Below are positions 53,369 through 62,307 of a DNA stretch of 64,000 bases, piece by piece. Location of the stretch: contig NZ_CP160403.1 in assembly GCF_040782645.1 (NCBI RefSeq), positions 2,170,001 through 2,234,000 on the forward strand, written 5' to 3'. The position numbers and the translations under genes were made by a program. Under the pieces are notes generated by a model. It was not told the DNA's origin and made no database searches. It saw only the letters and a list, made by a program, of their open reading frames with translations. Within the stretch, counting starts at the first letter, position 1. Every line of letters begins with the position of its first letter. The DNA comes from Streptomyces sp. HUAS ZL42. GTDB taxonomy: Bacteria; Actinomycetota; Actinomycetes; Streptomycetales; Streptomycetaceae.

Positions 53369-54429
53369 TAGTCCTCCAGTACGCGCGAACCTCCCACCGG
53401 CAGGTCCCACAGGTTCTCGCGGGTCAGGCCCGCCTTCTCCCAGGCGGCGCGTACGCGGGTGAGGGGTTCGAGGACGGGCTCGGCGGACAGGACGAACGTC
53501 GCCCAGTGCATGGGGGCCATCCGGCGGGCGCCGAGGTCCTGGGCGGCGCGGACGGCCTCCTCCGGGTCGCAGTGGACGTCGCTGAGCCACCAGCGCGGGT
53601 CGTACGCGCCGATGGGCAACAGGGCGAGGTCGATGCCGGGGTAGCGCCGGCCGATGCGGGTGAACCAGTGGCCGTACCCCGTGTCGCCCGCGAAGTACAC
53701 GCGATGTCCGTCGGGGGCGGTGAGCACCCAGCCACCCCACAGGCTGCGGCAGGTGTCGGTGAGGGTGCGCTTGGACCAGTGGTGGGCGGGCACGAAGTCG
53801 AAGCGGACTCCCTGCAGTTCGGCCCCTTCCCACCAGTCCAGTTCGGTGACCCGGGTGAACCGGCGGCGCTGGAACCAGGGGCCGAGCCCGGCCGGCACGA
53901 ACAGCGGGGTGTCGCGCGGGAGCCGGCGCAGAGTGGGCGCGTCCAGGTGGTCGTAGTGGTTGTGGCTGATGACGACCGCGTCGACGCCCGGCAGGTCCTC
54001 CCAGGCGACGCCGACGGGGGTGATGCGGGCCGGGGTGCCCAGGATGCGGCGTGACCACACCGGGTCGGTGAGGACGGTCAGTCCGCCGACGCGCACGACC
54101 CAACTGGCGTGCCCGGCCCAGCTGACGGCGACGGTGCGCGCGTCCACACGGGGCAGCGGGGCGGGCGCGAAGGGCAGCAGCGGAATGTCGGCGAGGCCCT
54201 CCTTGCCGGGCCGTACGGAACCCTCGCGGGCGAAGCGGGCGAGGGCCTTGAGGCCGGGCAGCGGGGCGGTCAGCCGGTCGTGGAAGGTCCTCGGCCACAC
54301 CCGCCGCTCGCCGAGCGGACGGGGCTCGGCGAGGGGCGGGAAGGGGGGCGCGAGGGGTGACCGGTCCGCCGGAACGCCGGTTTCCCGCGTGGTCGTACTC
54401 GTGGTGGGCGACTCGGACTGCTGCGTCAT
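53368..54429 (-). CDS. MBL-fold metallo-hydrolase (NAPE-PLD/UlaG-like)
   Basis: 353 aa; ATG 54429 overlaps the upstream stop (ATGA). Motifs: VSWAGHASWVVRVGGLTVLTDPVWSRR, SHNHYDHLD (HxHxDH), VPAHHWSKRT, YFAGDTGYGHWF and APMHWATFVLS. These define the N-acylphosphatidylethanolamine phospholipase D-like/UlaG branch of metallo-beta-lactamase hydrolases. No signal peptide. Translationally coupled to the aminotransferase-like gene. Confidence 0.92.
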   Translation of the reverse strand: MTQQSESPTTSTTTRETGVPADRSPLAPPFPPLAEPRPLGERRVWPRTFHDRLTAPLPGLKALARFAREGSVRPGKEGLADIPLLPFAPAPLPRVDARTVAVSWAGHASWVVRVGGLTVLTDPVWSRRILGTPARITPVGVAWEDLPGVDAVVISHNHYDHLDAPTLRRLPRDTPLFVPAGLGPWFQRRRFTRVTELDWWEGAELQGVRFDFVPAHHWSKRTLTDTCRSLWGGWVLTAPDGHRVYFAGDTGYGHWFTRIGRRYPGIDLALLPIGAYDPRWWLSDVHCDPEEAVRAAQDLGARRMAPMHWATFVLSAEPVLEPLTRVRAAWEKAGLTRENLWDLPVGGSRVLED

Positions 54430-55673
54430 CGAGGATCCTCCCGTCGCTGAGCGCCGTCGCGGAGATCGTCGAGGACCGACCTCAAGGAGCTCAACGCGCG
54501 TTGCACGTGTGGCAGTTCCAACGGCGAGGGTGAACCGAGGCATTCCGCGCGTTCCTCGTCCGTGCCGCCGAGCAGCGGGCCCGTGGACAGCCGTATGCGC
54601 AGCGCCCCGAGGTCGTCGTCGAAGCGGTGGCCGCCCGGTGCGGGCATGCCGAGCCGGGCGGCGAGGAAGTCCTCGAGGTCCTGCGCGTCGCCCACGCCCT
54701 GCACCGAGAGCGCGGAGCGCAGCGGGCCGAGGTCGACGTACAGGTGCCGCCCGGCCTGCGGGGGCAGCGCGAACGCGCCCGCCGCGACCACGGTGGCGTG
54801 CGCGGCGGCGGCCATGCGCGCGTGCAGGCGCACGGCGGCGGTGAGACGGGCGAGGACGGGTTCGGGCTCACCCAGGGCGTACCCGGCGGCGGTGGCGACC
54901 GGGGCGGCGACGCGGGCGCCGAGCGCGGTGAGCACGTCGAGCACGCGCGCGTGGAGGCCGTCGCCGTCCTTCCCTGAGGGGAAGCGGGCGACCGCGGCCG
55001 GCCAGCCCGTCGGCAGCAGGGCGCCCGCCAGGTCGGTGACGACGGTGACCCGGTCGGGCAGCATCTCGGCGGGGCTGAGCAGCACGGTCTCGTGCGGGGC
55101 GTGCACGGTGTCGCGCCAGGTCTCGTCGCTGACCAGGTGCAGCCCCTCCCCGGCCGCCGCCTCGACGGCCTCGTGCAGCACCTCGGGCGGGGCGACGGTC
55201 GCGGTCGGGTCGTCGGCGACGGACAGCACGAGCAGCCGCGGATCCCCGCCCTCGTCCCGCACCCGGCGCACGGTCTCCAGAAGGGCGTACGGATCCGGGA
55301 CACCGCCGCACTCGGCGGGCGTCGCCACATGGAACACGGGCCGTCCCAGCAGCCGCGCGTACGGCGCCCACCAGGCGGCGCACGGCCGCGGCACCAGGAC
55401 GTCGCCGCCGAGGGCGGCGGTCAGCGCGAGCAGCAGGGCGGGGGCGCCGGGGGCCGCCACGGTGCGCTCCGGCAGCGCGGACAGTCCACGCCGCTCCCAG
55501 TAGCCGCACGCGGCCTCCAGCAGCGGGTGGCCGCCGCCGACCGGCTCGCTCCCGGCCCGGGCGGCGGCCGCGGCGAGCACCGCCGACAGTTCGGGCAGCA
55601 CGGGCAGCCCGTCCTCGGGGAGGGGCGGCCCGTAGCGGACGGGGCCGTGGCCTTCCGGGTCCGTCCGCCGCAT
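54426..55673 (-). CDS. Aminotransferase class I/II-like protein without the PLP lysine
   Basis: 415 aa from ATG 55673. The fold is recognisable: GGGHPLLEAACGYWERRGL, APGAPALLLALTAALGGDVLVPRPCAAWW and LVSDETWRDTV (counterpart of the DE-x-Y motif). At the place of the Schiff-base lysine the sequence is VVTDLAGALLPTGWPAAV: the S-L-S-K segment has become T-D-L-A-G, with no lysine. It should not transaminate in the normal way. Coupled to the MBL hydrolase gene. Confidence 0.78.
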   Translation of the reverse strand: MRRTDPEGHGPVRYGPPLPEDGLPVLPELSAVLAAAAARAGSEPVGGGHPLLEAACGYWERRGLSALPERTVAAPGAPALLLALTAALGGDVLVPRPCAAWWAPYARLLGRPVFHVATPAECGGVPDPYALLETVRRVRDEGGDPRLLVLSVADDPTATVAPPEVLHEAVEAAAGEGLHLVSDETWRDTVHAPHETVLLSPAEMLPDRVTVVTDLAGALLPTGWPAAVARFPSGKDGDGLHARVLDVLTALGARVAAPVATAAGYALGEPEPVLARLTAAVRLHARMAAAAHATVVAAGAFALPPQAGRHLYVDLGPLRSALSVQGVGDAQDLEDFLAARLGMPAPGGHRFDDDLGALRIRLSTGPLLGGTDEERAECLGSPSPLELPHVQRALSSLRSVLDDLRDGAQRREDPR

Positions 55674-55847
55674 GTGTACCTCCGTGTCGGGGGGCTTGTT
55701 GTCTCTGCCGTTGGCCGTTGCCGTTGTCGGCTTTCGGGGTGCCTCCCTGCTCCGTCGTCCCCTGAGGCGTACGGTGCGGCTCGGGTCCTGGAGGTCCGAG
55801 TACCCACCGTGCCGGTAGCCCATGGGCGTCACCCGGGGTCGCGCGGC

Positions 55848-56552
55848 TCACCCGGGCCGGGAGTCCCGGATGCCGAGCCGGTGTACGGCGGCGCCGAGTG
55901 CGCCGGCGATCAGCAGGCCACCGGCGACCAGAGCGGGCACGGAGTCGGTGAAGGCACCGCCCTCACCGGCGTGCACGCCGTGCTGGATCGCCGGGGCGGG
56001 GCAGTCGGTGTCCTTCGGGTGACCGTCCTTCACCTGGCCGCAGGATTCGCCGTCGCCGCGGTGGGCGTCGGACGTGGCGCTCCACGACTCGCTCCGGCCG
56101 CCGGGCTGCGTCGGGCAGGCGCCATCGGTGGTCCACGCCGGGGCGGGGACCACATCGTCGGAAGGGATGGTTTCGGTTTCGCCGTCGGGTGGGCCCGCGT
56201 CAGGATCGACCGTGGCAGGACCGACATCCTCGGTGCCGACCTCGCCCGTGCTGCCCGCGGAGCCCGCGGCGGGCGCGGGCGTGGTCCTGGCGGTGCCGCG
56301 GTAGGCGGGCCCGGACGTCTCGTCCTCGGGGCCGGGGACCCGCTGCGGCCCGGCGGTGCCCTCGTCGGCACCCTGCGAGGTGGGATCGACGGCCTCCGGG
56401 GCGGGGTCGCCGCTGGTGTCGCAGGAGACCGAGCCGGTGGCGCCGCTCGGCCAGGCCTGCGCGGCCGGGTCCGCGAAACCGGCCGGCGCGGCGGTGACGA
56501 GGGCCGCCCCGGCCAGGGCGACGACGGACAGGACACGGGCGGTGCGGCGCAT
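55848..56552 (-). CDS. Secreted, C-terminally membrane-anchored low-complexity protein
   Basis: 234 aa from ATG 56552. Signal peptide about 1-28 (RTARVLSVVALAGAALVTAAPAGFA). The middle is rich in Pro, Thr, Gly and acidic residues with four cysteines in the mature part. A C-terminal helix ([21 protein letters not shown]) and basic tail anchor it to the membrane; there is no LPxTG sorting signal. Function unknown, probably a cell-surface protein. Confidence 0.75.
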   Translation of the reverse strand: MRRTARVLSVVALAGAALVTAAPAGFADPAAQAWPSGATGSVSCDTSGDPAPEAVDPTSQGADEGTAGPQRVPGPEDETSGPAYRGTARTTPAPAAGSAGSTGEVGTEDVGPATVDPDAGPPDGETETIPSDDVVPAPAWTTDGACPTQPGGRSESWSATSDAHRGDGESCGQVKDGHPKDTDCPAPAIQHGVHAGEGGAFTDSVPALVAGGLLIAGALGAAVHRLGIRDSRPG

Positions 56553-56576
56553 GGGAAGGGCTCCTTCGGCCGGCGG

Positions 56577-56680
56577 CCGGGCTCTGTCGTCGGACTCCCG
56601 TCGTCCGCCCTGAGGGCCGGCCCGACGGGATCTCGTGCGTGCGCTCGCCCGGCAGGCGGGAGTCCGACGACAGGGCCCGG
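56577..56680. repeat. 24-bp inverted repeat with 56-bp loop
   Basis: Arms 56577-56600 and 56657-56680 are complementary over 24 bp with one mismatch; core CTGTCGTCGGACTCCCG / CGGGAGTCCGACGACAG is perfect (17 bp). It lies in the 284-bp gap between the GAF-ANTAR gene stop and the surface-protein start, which otherwise shows no gene. Too widely spaced for a simple terminator; may be a mobile-element-like palindrome or a large mRNA structure. Confidence 0.85.
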
Positions 56681-56836
56681 GGGCGGCGTTCGCGCCCCTC
56701 AGCCATCACAGCCGCCCCGGCGGCCCGGCGCGCGCGGCCGGGGCCCATTGGCGGGACGGGAGCGGCCGAGCGGGTGACACGGCGGGGCGACTCCACGCGC
56801 TCTCACCGCTCCGTCCGCTCCGTCCGCTCAGTCCGC

Positions 56837-57562
56837 TCAGTTCATCAGCGCCGCCAGGTTCCGCTCCAGCCCTCGCCCCCGCTTGCTGACGACGGCCGAC
56901 GCGACCTCGGAGAGCTTGCGGTTGGTCGTCTGGGAGATGCGGCGCAGGACACCGAAGGCGGTGTCGGCGTCGCAGCCCAGGACGTGCATGACGATGCCGC
57001 AGGCCTGGTCGACGACGGGCCGGGAGCGCAGCGCGGTGCCGAGCTGGTCGAGTTCGGTGAGCGCCGCCCGGTAGGACCGGTCACGGACCAGGGAGGTCGC
57101 GGTGAAGTCGCCGAGCGCCCGCGCGGGCCCGTGCGGGGCGTCCTCCAGGGTGCCGGGCCGGAAGCTGTAGAGGCTGAGGGTGACGGTCAGACCGCGGCGC
57201 CGGAAGGGCAGCGTCACACTGGAGCGCACCCCCGAGTCCAGCGCCATGGCGCGGTACTGCGGCCAGCGTTCCTCGCACAGCAGGTCCGCGCTGTCCACCG
57301 GCTCCCCCTGGGCGAGCGCGGCCGGAATGGGCCCGTCACCGCAGCGCAGCTGCACCGAGACGAGCGCGGCGAGGTCGGGATGGGTGACGGCGGAGAGCCG
57401 CTCGGGGCTCCCCTCGGCCACCATGCTGCTCGCTCCGCAGCAGTCGGCGGTGCACCGCACGGCCTGTTCGACGAGTTCCGACAACCGTCGCCCCGGCAGC
57501 GCGGATTCGGGAGACTCAGGAGATACGGCCTCCCACCGGCCGGGGTCCTCTGTACCCGGCAT
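56837..57562 (-). CDS. GAF and ANTAR domain antitermination regulator
   Basis: 241 aa from ATG 57562, with GGAGGAG upstream. GAF sensor domain about 20-165 (LVEQAVRCTADCCGASSMVAEGS, RWPQYRAMALDSGVRSSVTLPF). ANTAR RNA-binding domain about 180-235 (LRSRPVVDQACGIVMHVLGCDADTAFGVLRRISQTTNRKL). ANTAR proteins bind paired hairpins in nascent RNA and prevent termination. Target unknown. Divergent from a PAS/GAF protein, and close to a sigma factor. Confidence 0.92.
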   Translation of the reverse strand: MPGTEDPGRWEAVSPESPESALPGRRLSELVEQAVRCTADCCGASSMVAEGSPERLSAVTHPDLAALVSVQLRCGDGPIPAALAQGEPVDSADLLCEERWPQYRAMALDSGVRSSVTLPFRRRGLTVTLSLYSFRPGTLEDAPHGPARALGDFTATSLVRDRSYRAALTELDQLGTALRSRPVVDQACGIVMHVLGCDADTAFGVLRRISQTTNRKLSEVASAVVSKRGRGLERNLAALMN

Positions 57563-57641
57563 GCGGTACTCCTCCTTTCCGCGGTCGTCCACCTCGCACC
57601 TTCCCGACGACCGACCCAGGAAACAGAGTTACGTTCGTCGT

Positions 57642-58757
57642 ATGACCCAGACGGACGAATTCGGTGAGGAACTCGCGGACTTCGTGCGCCGCATCGCGGA
57701 GCTCAAGGCGGCGCGGTCCGTGCCGACCGGGGACCTGCCGTCGGTTCTGGACGCGGCGATCTTCGAACTCGACCATGTGGCGGGCCAGTTGTGGCCGTGG
57801 TACGAGCGGTTGTCCACGTCGGAGCTGCCCCGCACCGCCCCGGCCGACCGCCAGGAGCAGCAGCTGCTGCGGGCGGTGTTCCAGCGTCTGCCGGTGCCCG
57901 TCGCACTGGTGGACCGGGAGACGGTGGTCCGCCGGCTGAACCTCGCGGCGACGGCCCTGACCGGCGCCCGCGCGGGTTATGCGACGGGCCGCCCGCTGAC
58001 GGGCTTCCTCGCGCACGGCGACCGGGCGGCGTTCCGCTCCCAGGCCGCGGCGGTGGCCCGCGGCGAGGGCGACCGCAGCCTCACCGTCCGCCTCCAGCAG
58101 AGCCCGGCGGTACCGGTGCACACCACCCTCGCCGCGGTACGCCCGTCCGGCGAGCCGCGCGCCGCGGTCCTCACGGTGCTGCAGCCCGCGGGACAGCAGC
58201 TGCCCACCGCCGACGGCCCGCAGACCCCGCTGCCGGACCTCGGCGAGGCGACCCGGCACGCGGCCCTGACGGACCTCCTGGACACGATGACCACGACCCT
58301 GCTGACCGCACCTGCGGGCACGGCCCTGGAACGGGCGGCACACGTCCTGCACGGCTGTTTCGCCGACTGGGTGATCGCCGACACGGGGGCCGCGCGCCTG
58401 TCCCGTACGACCGTGCTGGCACCGTCGGACGAGCAGGCACCGGCACTGGCGTCCCAGGACCCGGCCGACTGCCCCCTGGTCACGGAGGCGGCCCGCACGG
58501 GCTCCACGGCACTGCAGATACGCCCGGAGAACCCGGATGCCTTCGGCCGGGACACGACGGGCGCCCCGTACCTGATCCAGGCGAACGTCACATCACTGCT
58601 GTGCACACCTCTGCCCGGCCAAGGCGTACTGACCTTGTTCCGCTGCGGTACACGCCCGCCGTTTTCCATGGCCGAAGCACAGGCGATGGACATCATGGCC
58701 CGGCACATGGCTCTGGCTGCGGGCAACGCCGTACAGGGGCGCGGGGCTGTGTCGTGA
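57642..58757 (+). CDS. PAS and GAF domain sensor protein
   Basis: 371 aa from ATG 57642 (no clear ribosome site). PAS domain about 75-180 (LLRAVFQRLPVPVALVDRETVVRRLNLAATALTG). GAF-like domain about 205-365 (HAALTDLLDTMTTTLLTAPAGTALERAAHVL to TSLLCTPLPGQGVLTLF). No kinase, phosphatase or cyclase output domain, so it may be a partner of the adjacent sigma factor or ANTAR regulator. The stop codon lies within a 17-bp tandem repeat. Confidence 0.8.
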   Translation: MTQTDEFGEELADFVRRIAELKAARSVPTGDLPSVLDAAIFELDHVAGQLWPWYERLSTSELPRTAPADRQEQQLLRAVFQRLPVPVALVDRETVVRRLNLAATALTGARAGYATGRPLTGFLAHGDRAAFRSQAAAVARGEGDRSLTVRLQQSPAVPVHTTLAAVRPSGEPRAAVLTVLQPAGQQLPTADGPQTPLPDLGEATRHAALTDLLDTMTTTLLTAPAGTALERAAHVLHGCFADWVIADTGAARLSRTTVLAPSDEQAPALASQDPADCPLVTEAARTGSTALQIRPENPDAFGRDTTGAPYLIQANVTSLLCTPLPGQGVLTLFRCGTRPPFSMAEAQAMDIMARHMALAAGNAVQGRGAVS

Positions 58758-58781
58758 AACCCCTTGTGTCGTGAAACCCCT
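58748..58781. repeat. 17-bp perfect tandem repeat at a stop codon
   Basis: TGTGTCGTGAAACCCCT at 58748-58764 and again at 58765-58781. The TGA stop of the PAS/GAF gene is in the first copy and duplicated in the second. The repeat ends exactly one base before the stop of the convergent sigma-factor gene. Confidence 0.9.
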
Positions 58782-59576
58782 CTACGCGACGTCGCTCAAC
58801 ACCTGATCCCGCAACCGATTGCAGCACCGGCTGATGAGCCGGGACACATGCATCTGCGAGATCCCCAACTGCTCAGCGATCCGGCTCTGCGTCATGTCTC
58901 CGAAGAACCGCATGTAAAGGATCGCCCGCTCCCGCTCCGGCAACGCGGCCAGCCGGGGCTTCACGGCCTCCCGGTCCACGACCGTGTCCAGCGCGGGGTC
59001 GGCCGAGCCGAGGGCGTCGCTCAGGGAGTAGCCGTCCTCGCTGCCGGGCAGCTCCGCGTCCAGCGACAACGCGGTGAAGCTCTCCAGCGCCTCGAGCCCG
59101 ACCAGTACGTCCTCCTCGCTCATGTTCGCGTGCTCGGCGATCTGCGCGACTGTGGGCCGCTGTCCGGACGCGCTCTGTGACAGGTCCTGGCAGGCGAACC
59201 TCACCCGGTTGCGCAGGTCCTGGACCCGGCGCGGCACGTGCAGGGTCCACATGTGGTCGCGGAAGTGCCGCTTGATCTCCCCGGTGACGGTGGGGACCGC
59301 GTAGCTCTCGAACGCGTTGCCGCGGTCGGGGTCGTAGCGGTCGACGGCCTTGACCAGGCCGAGGGCCGCGACCTGGCGCAGGTCCTCGTAGCTCTCGCCG
59401 CGGCTGCGGAAGCGTCCCGCGAGCCGTTCGGCCATCGGCAGCCATGCCTCGACGATCTGCTCGCGGACGGTGTCGCGCTGCTGGCCCGGGGGAAGCGTGG
59501 CGAGCCGGCGGAACGCCTCCGCGGTGTCGGGGGCGTCGTCGTGCGGGTGGTGCTTCGCGCTCGCTCGGTTTCGCAT
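58782..59576 (-). CDS. SigB/SigF/SigG-family RNA polymerase sigma factor
   Basis: 264 aa from ATG 59576; ATG 59588 is too near the GGGAG. Region 2: WLPMAERLAGRFRSRGESYEDLRQVAALGLVKAVDRYDPDRGNAFESYAVPTVTGEIKRHFRDHMW, the classic stress/sporulation sigma core. Region 3: RPTVAQIAEHANMSEEDVLVGLEAL. Region 4: LPERERAILYMRFFGDMTQSRIAEQLGISQMHVSRLI. Actinomycete members control osmotic stress and development and read GNNT-N14-16-GGGTA promoters. No anti-sigma gene is adjacent, though the PAS/GAF protein is convergent. Confidence 0.95.
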   Translation of the reverse strand: MRNRASAKHHPHDDAPDTAEAFRRLATLPPGQQRDTVREQIVEAWLPMAERLAGRFRSRGESYEDLRQVAALGLVKAVDRYDPDRGNAFESYAVPTVTGEIKRHFRDHMWTLHVPRRVQDLRNRVRFACQDLSQSASGQRPTVAQIAEHANMSEEDVLVGLEALESFTALSLDAELPGSEDGYSLSDALGSADPALDTVVDREAVKPRLAALPERERAILYMRFFGDMTQSRIAEQLGISQMHVSRLISRCCNRLRDQVLSDVA

Positions 59577-59750
59577 GGTGCGTCGCATCTCCCTATACGG
59601 GTGCTCTGGTTGGACGGTCACCGTGGGAGCGCGCGCACACCCCGGACAGAGACACGGGGGGTGCGGTCGCCGCTTCCCACGGACGTGCCTCCTGTCCGAA
59701 GCACTGACACAGCGCCTGCCCCGGGCCCCTGCCCGCAAACACCCACGCAG

Positions 59751-59774
59751 GTTTTCCGGCCGCGCCCCGGGTGA
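59751..59774 (+). promoter_or_regulatory. Stress-sigma type promoter of the ThDP enzyme gene (candidate)
   Basis: GTTT (59751-59754), 14-bp spacer, GGGTGA (59769-59774), 44 bp before the ATG. Differs from the SigB-type consensus GNNT-N14-16-GGGTAC mainly by G for A in the -10. Confidence 0.45.
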
Positions 59775-59818
59775 CTCGGGCGGTGCGACGACGATTCCTC
59801 ACGACCGGGAGGCCCGGA

Positions 59819-61615
59819 ATGAGCACCAAGGTGTCCGACCACATCCTCGAGCGGCTGCGCGAGTGGGGTGTGGAGCACGTCTTCGGTTATCCCGGCGACG
59901 GCATCAACGGGCTGCTCGCCGCCTGGGGCCGGGCCGAGGACCGGCCGCGTTTCATCCAGTCCCGGCACGAGGAGATGTCCGCGTTCCAGGCGGTCGGCTA
60001 CGCCAAGTTCAGCGGCCGGATCGGGGTGTGCGCGGCGACCTCCGGGCCGGGCGCCATCCACCTGCTGAACGGCCTGTACGACGCGAAGCTGGACCACGTT
60101 CCGGTGCTGGCGATCGTGGGCCAGACGCATCGGACGGCGATGGGCGGCTCGTACCAGCAGGAGGTGGACCTGCACACGCTGTTCAAGGACGTCGCCTCGG
60201 ACTTCGTGGAGACGGTGACGGTTCCCGAGCAGCTGCCGAACGTGCTGGACCGGGCGATCCGCACGGCCTACGCGCGCCGCTGCCCGACGGCCGTCATCGT
60301 CCCCGGCGACGTGCAGGAGCTGGACTACGCGGCGCCCACGCACGAGTTCAAGATGGTGCCCTCCAGCCTGGACCGCAGCGCCTGGACGGCGATTCCCTCG
60401 GAGGAGTCCCTGCAGCGGGCGGCGGAGATCCTCAACTCCGGTGACAAGGTGGCGATCCTGGCCGGCCAGGGCGCGGCCGGGGCTCGCGCTCAGGTGGAGC
60501 AGATCGCCGAAGTGCTCGGCGCGGGCGTCGCCAAGGCGCTGCTCGGCAAGGACGTCCTGAGCGACGAACTCCCCTATGTCACCGGCGCAATCGGCCTGCT
60601 CGGCACGCGTCCGTCGTACGAGCTGATGCGCGACTGCGACACCCTGCTGACCATCGGCTCCTCCTTCCCGTACACACAGTTCCTGCCGGACTTCGGCAAG
60701 GCGCGGGGTGTGCAGATCGACATCGATCCGCACATGGTCGGGATGCGCTATCCGTACGAGGTGAATCTCGTCGGCGACGCGAAGGAGACGCTGAGCCGGC
60801 TGATCCCGATGATCCGGGGCGAGGAACGCGGGCGCGAGTGGTACGAGACGGTGTGCGACAACGTACGGCACTGGCGGGAGGTGATGGAGCGGCGGGCGCA
60901 GCTGTCGGCCGACCCGATCAACCCCGAGTACGTGGCCCGGGCCCTGGACCCGCTGCTGCCGGACGGCGCGATCGTCACGTCGGACTCCGGATCGGTGGCC
61001 AACTGGTACGCGCGGCATCTGACGATGCGGCCGGGCATGCGCGCCTCGCTGTCCGGGACGCTGGCGACGATGGGCTGCGGGGTTCCGTACGCGATCGGCG
61101 CGAAGTTCGCCCATCCGGACCGGCCCGTGTTCGCGCTGGTCGGCGACGGTGCGATGCAGATGAACGGGCTCGCGGAGCTGATCACGGCCGCGAAGTACCA
61201 GGACCGCTGGGAGGACAAGCGGCTGGTCGTGGGCGTCTGGAACAACCACGACCTCAACCAGGTGACGTGGGAGATGCGGGCCATGGAGGGCGCCCCGTCC
61301 TTCCTGCCCTCGCAGGAGCTCCCGGACGTGCAGTACGCGGCGTTCGCCCGCTCCCTGGGCCTGACCGGGGTGCGCGTGGAGAAGCCCGAGGACGTCGAGG
61401 CGGGCTGGCGGGCCGGGCTCGAGGCCGACGGCCCGGCCGTGATCGAGTTCCTCACGGACCCGGCCGTGCCGCCGATCCCGCCGCACGCCACGTGGGAGCA
61501 GATGGAGGCGACGGCCGCGTCGATCCTCAAGGGCGACGCGGACCGGGGCTCCATGGTCAAGCAGGGGTTCAAGGCGAAGCTGCAGGAGTTCCTGCCGGGC
61601 CACGAGAGGAAGTAG
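59819..61615 (+). CDS. Thiamine diphosphate-dependent enzyme (pyruvate oxidase/acetolactate synthase-like)
   Basis: 598 aa from ATG 59819, with CGGGAGG upstream. N-terminal pyrimidine domain with catalytic Glu51 (FIQSRHEEMSAFQAVGYAKFSGRIGVCAATSGPGAIHLLNGLYDA). Central domain GDKVAILAGQGA. C-terminal ThDP motif starts VGDGAMQMNG and closes with NN about 30 residues later. Resembles pyruvate oxidases (PoxB type) more than amino-acid synthases. Probably decarboxylates pyruvate under stress; a stress-type promoter is upstream. Confidence 0.9.
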   Translation: MSTKVSDHILERLREWGVEHVFGYPGDGINGLLAAWGRAEDRPRFIQSRHEEMSAFQAVGYAKFSGRIGVCAATSGPGAIHLLNGLYDAKLDHVPVLAIVGQTHRTAMGGSYQQEVDLHTLFKDVASDFVETVTVPEQLPNVLDRAIRTAYARRCPTAVIVPGDVQELDYAAPTHEFKMVPSSLDRSAWTAIPSEESLQRAAEILNSGDKVAILAGQGAAGARAQVEQIAEVLGAGVAKALLGKDVLSDELPYVTGAIGLLGTRPSYELMRDCDTLLTIGSSFPYTQFLPDFGKARGVQIDIDPHMVGMRYPYEVNLVGDAKETLSRLIPMIRGEERGREWYETVCDNVRHWREVMERRAQLSADPINPEYVARALDPLLPDGAIVTSDSGSVANWYARHLTMRPGMRASLSGTLATMGCGVPYAIGAKFAHPDRPVFALVGDGAMQMNGLAELITAAKYQDRWEDKRLVVGVWNNHDLNQVTWEMRAMEGAPSFLPSQELPDVQYAAFARSLGLTGVRVEKPEDVEAGWRAGLEADGPAVIEFLTDPAVPPIPPHATWEQMEATAASILKGDADRGSMVKQGFKAKLQEFLPGHERK

Positions 61616-61748
61616 GCGCCACCCAGGTCGGCAGCGGCGGCGTCTCCTCCTCCGGTGTCTCGGAGGGCAGCAGCATCTCCTCGTACCGGCCGAGTGCCAG
61701 CAGTACGACCAGCATCACGACCGGGATGATCACGGCTAGCAGCGCCAT
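61569..61748 (-). CDS. Small single-helix membrane protein
   Basis: 59 aa from ATG 61748, with GGGGAAGGA upstream. MALLAVIIPVVMLVVLLALG forms one membrane helix, then RYEEMLLPSETPEEETPPLP and a flexible tail. The 3' end overlaps the ThDP enzyme gene by 47 bp (convergent). Similar short proteins occur in Streptomyces; function unknown. Confidence 0.55.
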   Translation of the reverse strand: MALLAVIIPVVMLVVLLALGRYEEMLLPSETPEEETPPLPTWVAPTSSRGPAGTPAASP

Positions 61749-61843
61749 TGCCTGTCCTTCCCCAGGTGGCTCCGTGGGGGGGTGGGTCCCGGGTCTCCCG
61801 CTGTCCGCCGCGCAAACCCCGTCCGATCCGGCCGGCAATCCCC

Positions 61844-61868
61844 GTGTCGGTGCCCGCTCCCCGGGTAC
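61844..61868 (+). promoter_or_regulatory. Consensus SigB-type stress promoter of the DUF2795 operon
   Basis: GTGT (61844-61847), 15-bp spacer, GGGTAC (61863-61868), 34 bp upstream of ATG 61903. It matches GNNT-N14-16-GGGTAC/T, the recognition pattern of Streptomyces SigB-group sigma factors. A gene of that group lies 2.3 kb upstream. Confidence 0.75.
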
Positions 61869-61902
61869 GCGGTCCCCACCCCCGAAGATCTGGAGGGAGA
61901 CA

Positions 61903-62307
61903 ATGCAGCGAGGCAGTGACCGGCTGAGCGTCCACCGGGACGACGAGATGAAGCACGAACTGCAGGGTCTGCTCAGGTCCGGGCATCCCACGCGCACCGA
62001 GGAGTGGCACGACCCGGAGCCGACCGCCGAGGACGACCCGGAGGTCTGGGGCGGACCGGTGGCGCCGGGCAGCTCCCGGGCCTCTCTGGAGGCGGTGCGT
62101 CTGGAGCTGGCCAGGATCCTGGGCCGCAGTTCCTTTCCCGCGGGACCGGGCGAACTGAGTGCCGTGCTGCGCCGGAGGAACGCCCCCGACGCCCTGATCG
62201 AGGCCCTGCAGGTGCTGCCGCGCTCGGCGCGCTACACCAATGTGCAGGCGCTGGCCGAGGCGCTGACGGAACGCGGCGGCGCGGGCCGGGGAGGTGCCCG
62301 CCGATGA
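61903..62307 (+). CDS. DUF2795 protein
   Basis: 134 aa from ATG 61903, with TGGAGGGAGA upstream. The N-terminus is charged (LSVHRDDEMKHELQGLLRSG, with EEWHDPEPTAEDDPEVWGG). The C-terminal half is DUF2795-like: LARILGRSSFPAGPGELSAVLRRRNAPDALIEALQVLP. The domain is common in actinomycete stress clusters; function unknown. First gene of a four-gene unit, overlapping the CBS gene (ATGA). Confidence 0.85.
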   Translation: MQRGSDRLSVHRDDEMKHELQGLLRSGHPTRTEEWHDPEPTAEDDPEVWGGPVAPGSSRASLEAVRLELARILGRSSFPAGPGELSAVLRRRNAPDALIEALQVLPRSARYTNVQALAEALTERGGAGRGGARR

